From assembly GCF_001887355.1 (NCBI RefSeq), contig NZ_MPIN01000007.1, forward strand, positions 22,888 to 86,887: a DNA stretch of 64,000 nt. The letters are read 5' to 3'. Position 1 is the first letter of the stretch; each line of letters opens with the position of its first letter. A program made the translations under genes and the position numbers. Below the pieces are notes generated by a model that was not told the DNA's origin, made no database searches, and saw only the letters and a list, made by a program, of their open reading frames with translations. Positions 60,766 to 64,000 of this stretch are shown piece by piece. Source of the DNA: Cystobacter ferrugineus (lineage in GTDB: Bacteria; Myxococcota; Myxococcia; Myxococcales; Myxococcaceae).

Positions 60766-62202
60766 ATGACAACTCCTTTGGCGGCGGTGGTGCTGTGCGC
60801 GGGCAAGGGCACGCGGATGCGCTCGGAGAAGGCCAAGGTCCTTCACCCCATTCTCGGCAAGCCCCTGTGTTTCTATCCCCTGATGCGTGCGCTGGAGCTG
60901 GGCGCCTCGCCCGTGGTGCCGGTGGTGGGCCATCAGGCGAGCGAGGTGGAACGCTCCGTACGCGACCTCTTCGCCGCCGCGCCCCTGCGCTTCGCGCTCC
61001 AGAAGGAGCAGCGGGGCACGGCCGACGCCGTGCGCTCGGCCGAGGAGGCGCTCAAGGACTTCAAGGGCCGCATGCTCATCCTCTACGGAGACGTGCCGCT
61101 CGTGCGCCGCGAGACGCTCGCCGCGCTCATCTCCGCTCATGAAAAGGGCGGGGGGGTGCTCTCGCTCGTGTCCACCCGGCTGGAGGATCCCACCGGCTAC
61201 GGGCGTGTCATCCGCGAGGGCGGCCTCGTCAAGCGCATCGTCGAGCACAAGGACTGCTCCCCCGAGGAGCGCCTGGTGCGCGAGTGCAACGCCGGCATCT
61301 ACCTCGTCGACTCGTCCTTCCTCTGGGCCGCGCTGGGCAACATCCGCAGCGCCAACGCCCAGGGCGAGTTCTACCTCACGGACCTGGTGGAGATGGCCGC
61401 CTCGCAGGGGCCGGTGCCCGCCATCGAGGCGGACTTCAACGAGACGGCCGGGGTGAACGACCGCGTGGAGCTGGCGGCGCGCGCCAAGGATCTGCAGCTG
61501 CGCATCAACGCCCAGCACATGCGCAACGGCGTCTCCCTGGCCGACCCCGCCACCACCTACATCGAGGAGGGCGTGACGATCGGCCCGGACACCGAGATCG
61601 CTCCGGGAGTCAGCCTGTCGGGCGCCACCGTGGTGGGCCGCCAGGTCACCATCGGTCAGGGCTGCGTGCTGCACGCCTCCTCGGTCGCCGACGGAACGAC
61701 CTTGAAGCCCTACACGGTGCTGGAGGAGGCCCGGGTCGGCGAGCGGTGTATCCTGGGGCCCTTCTCGCGGCTGCGGCCCGGGACGGACCTCGCCGAGGAA
61801 GTACATCTGGGGAATTTCGTGGAGACGAAGAAGGCCCGCCTCGGCCGGGGCACCAAGGCCAACCATCTGGCCTACCTGGGCGACGCGAAGATCGGCTCCG
61901 GGGTGAACGTCGGCGCCGGCACCATCACCTGCAACTATGACGGAGTGAACAAACACGTCACCGAACTCGGGGACGGAGTGTTCATTGGCTCCGACTCCCA
62001 GCTCGTCGCCCCGGTCAAGGTCGGTGACGGTGCCTATGTCGGTGCGGGCACCACGGTGACGAAAGATGTGCCCCCCGGGAGTCTCGCTGTGTCCCGGGCG
62101 CCGCAGGTGATCAAGGAAGGGTGGGTCGAGCGCCACAAGGCTCGGCTCAAGAAGTCCGCGGAATCAGGCCCGTCCAAGCCGGACAAGGTGTCGGCGGGGT
62201 AG
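60766..62202 (+). CDS. glmU: Bifunctional GlmU (uridyltransferase/acetyltransferase)
   Basis: 478 aa. The N-terminal nucleotidyltransferase has [28 protein letters not shown] and GVNDRVELA. The C-terminal left-handed beta-helix has hexapeptide turns ([39 protein letters not shown]) and ends with the acetyl-CoA-binding segment and a Lys/Arg-rich tail. It makes UDP-GlcNAc from GlcN-1-P for peptidoglycan and outer-membrane synthesis. It is 109 bases before glmS, the first committed step of the same pathway, in the common glmUS order. Confidence 0.95.
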   Translation: MTTPLAAVVLCAGKGTRMRSEKAKVLHPILGKPLCFYPLMRALELGASPVVPVVGHQASEVERSVRDLFAAAPLRFALQKEQRGTADAVRSAEEALKDFKGRMLILYGDVPLVRRETLAALISAHEKGGGVLSLVSTRLEDPTGYGRVIREGGLVKRIVEHKDCSPEERLVRECNAGIYLVDSSFLWAALGNIRSANAQGEFYLTDLVEMAASQGPVPAIEADFNETAGVNDRVELAARAKDLQLRINAQHMRNGVSLADPATTYIEEGVTIGPDTEIAPGVSLSGATVVGRQVTIGQGCVLHASSVADGTTLKPYTVLEEARVGERCILGPFSRLRPGTDLAEEVHLGNFVETKKARLGRGTKANHLAYLGDAKIGSGVNVGAGTITCNYDGVNKHVTELGDGVFIGSDSQLVAPVKVGDGAYVGAGTTVTKDVPPGSLAVSRAPQVIKEGWVERHKARLKKSAESGPSKPDKVSAG

Positions 62203-62311
62203 TGGCGTGGGTCTTGCTTGTCGTCTGGGTGACCAAGGTCGCCCGATGTAGGTGGGTTTGCTCCCCGAGGGGAAGCTCGGGGACCATGGGCGTGAGAGAG
62301 GACAGAACAAT

Positions 62312-64000
<1,689 letters not shown>

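Overview
The window is high-GC DNA that reads like a fruiting myxobacterium of the Cystobacterineae (Archangium/Cystobacter type). This is inferred from several Ser/Thr kinases with HEAT or TPR partners, a Myxococcales-type sigma factor overlapping a kinase gene, histidine kinases with HNxGN or tandem-receiver layouts, degradative lipoproteins and GTG/TTG starts. No rRNA marker is present, so genus is not claimed.

Left part (1-14100): IS4 and IS66 transposase remnants are followed by a type VI secretion (T6SS) cargo island: DUF2169 protein, degenerate thiolase-fold protein, PAAR-like DUF4150 tip, PD-(D/E)XK nuclease toxin and helical immunity protein in one ATGA-coupled operon. A TIGR02270 HEAT protein and a DUF6484 protein converge on it. 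Next is a scrapyard of truncated genes (MacB-like tail, Rpn nuclease, kelch protein) around a tmRNA 3'-end sequence, a sign of past integration. Then come two divergent LysR units (one with an MBL-fold hydrolase, one with an SDR that has lost its catalytic residues), a DUF6151 gene, TPR/PPC wreckage, and a TetR regulator divergent from a cytochrome P450.

Centre-left (15486-22939): the most interesting locus. A six-gene minus-strand operon encodes a 57-aa double-glycine-leader peptide, a 396-aa helical protein with two E-x5-H-x3-(H/E) motifs, a SelO-like pseudokinase-fold protein, two membrane-fusion/adaptor proteins and a C39-peptidase ABC exporter. It looks like a peptide maturation and export system with unfamiliar tailoring proteins. 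It is flanked by a 50-bp direct repeat (48/50) that copies the 3' end of the P450 gene, so the whole operon appears to have been inserted as a unit.

Centre (22955-36588): an hdeD pseudogene, a frameshifted helical-repeat gene, an intact hdeD, and a CapA-like phosphoesterase. Then a plant-polysaccharide set: 1272-aa GH35 beta-galactosidase lipoprotein, SDR, pectate lyase lipoprotein, lipin-like (LNS2) phosphatase and GH3 beta-glucosidase. The GH35 and GH3 promoters share repeated GCGTCAT motifs, suggesting a common regulator.

Right part (36582-64000): mostly core and signalling genes: UvsE, a Ser/Thr kinase, a hybrid histidine kinase, a zinc-finger/kinase/TPR protein overlapping a sigma factor, an M23-like secreted protein, two HEAT-type proteins, a sensor kinase, an ABC exporter pair, a Fur-box-led bfd-bfr iron-storage operon, purU, a single-domain receiver, two metal-dependent hydrolases, gamma-glutamyltransferase, glmU and the start of glmS (cut by the window edge).
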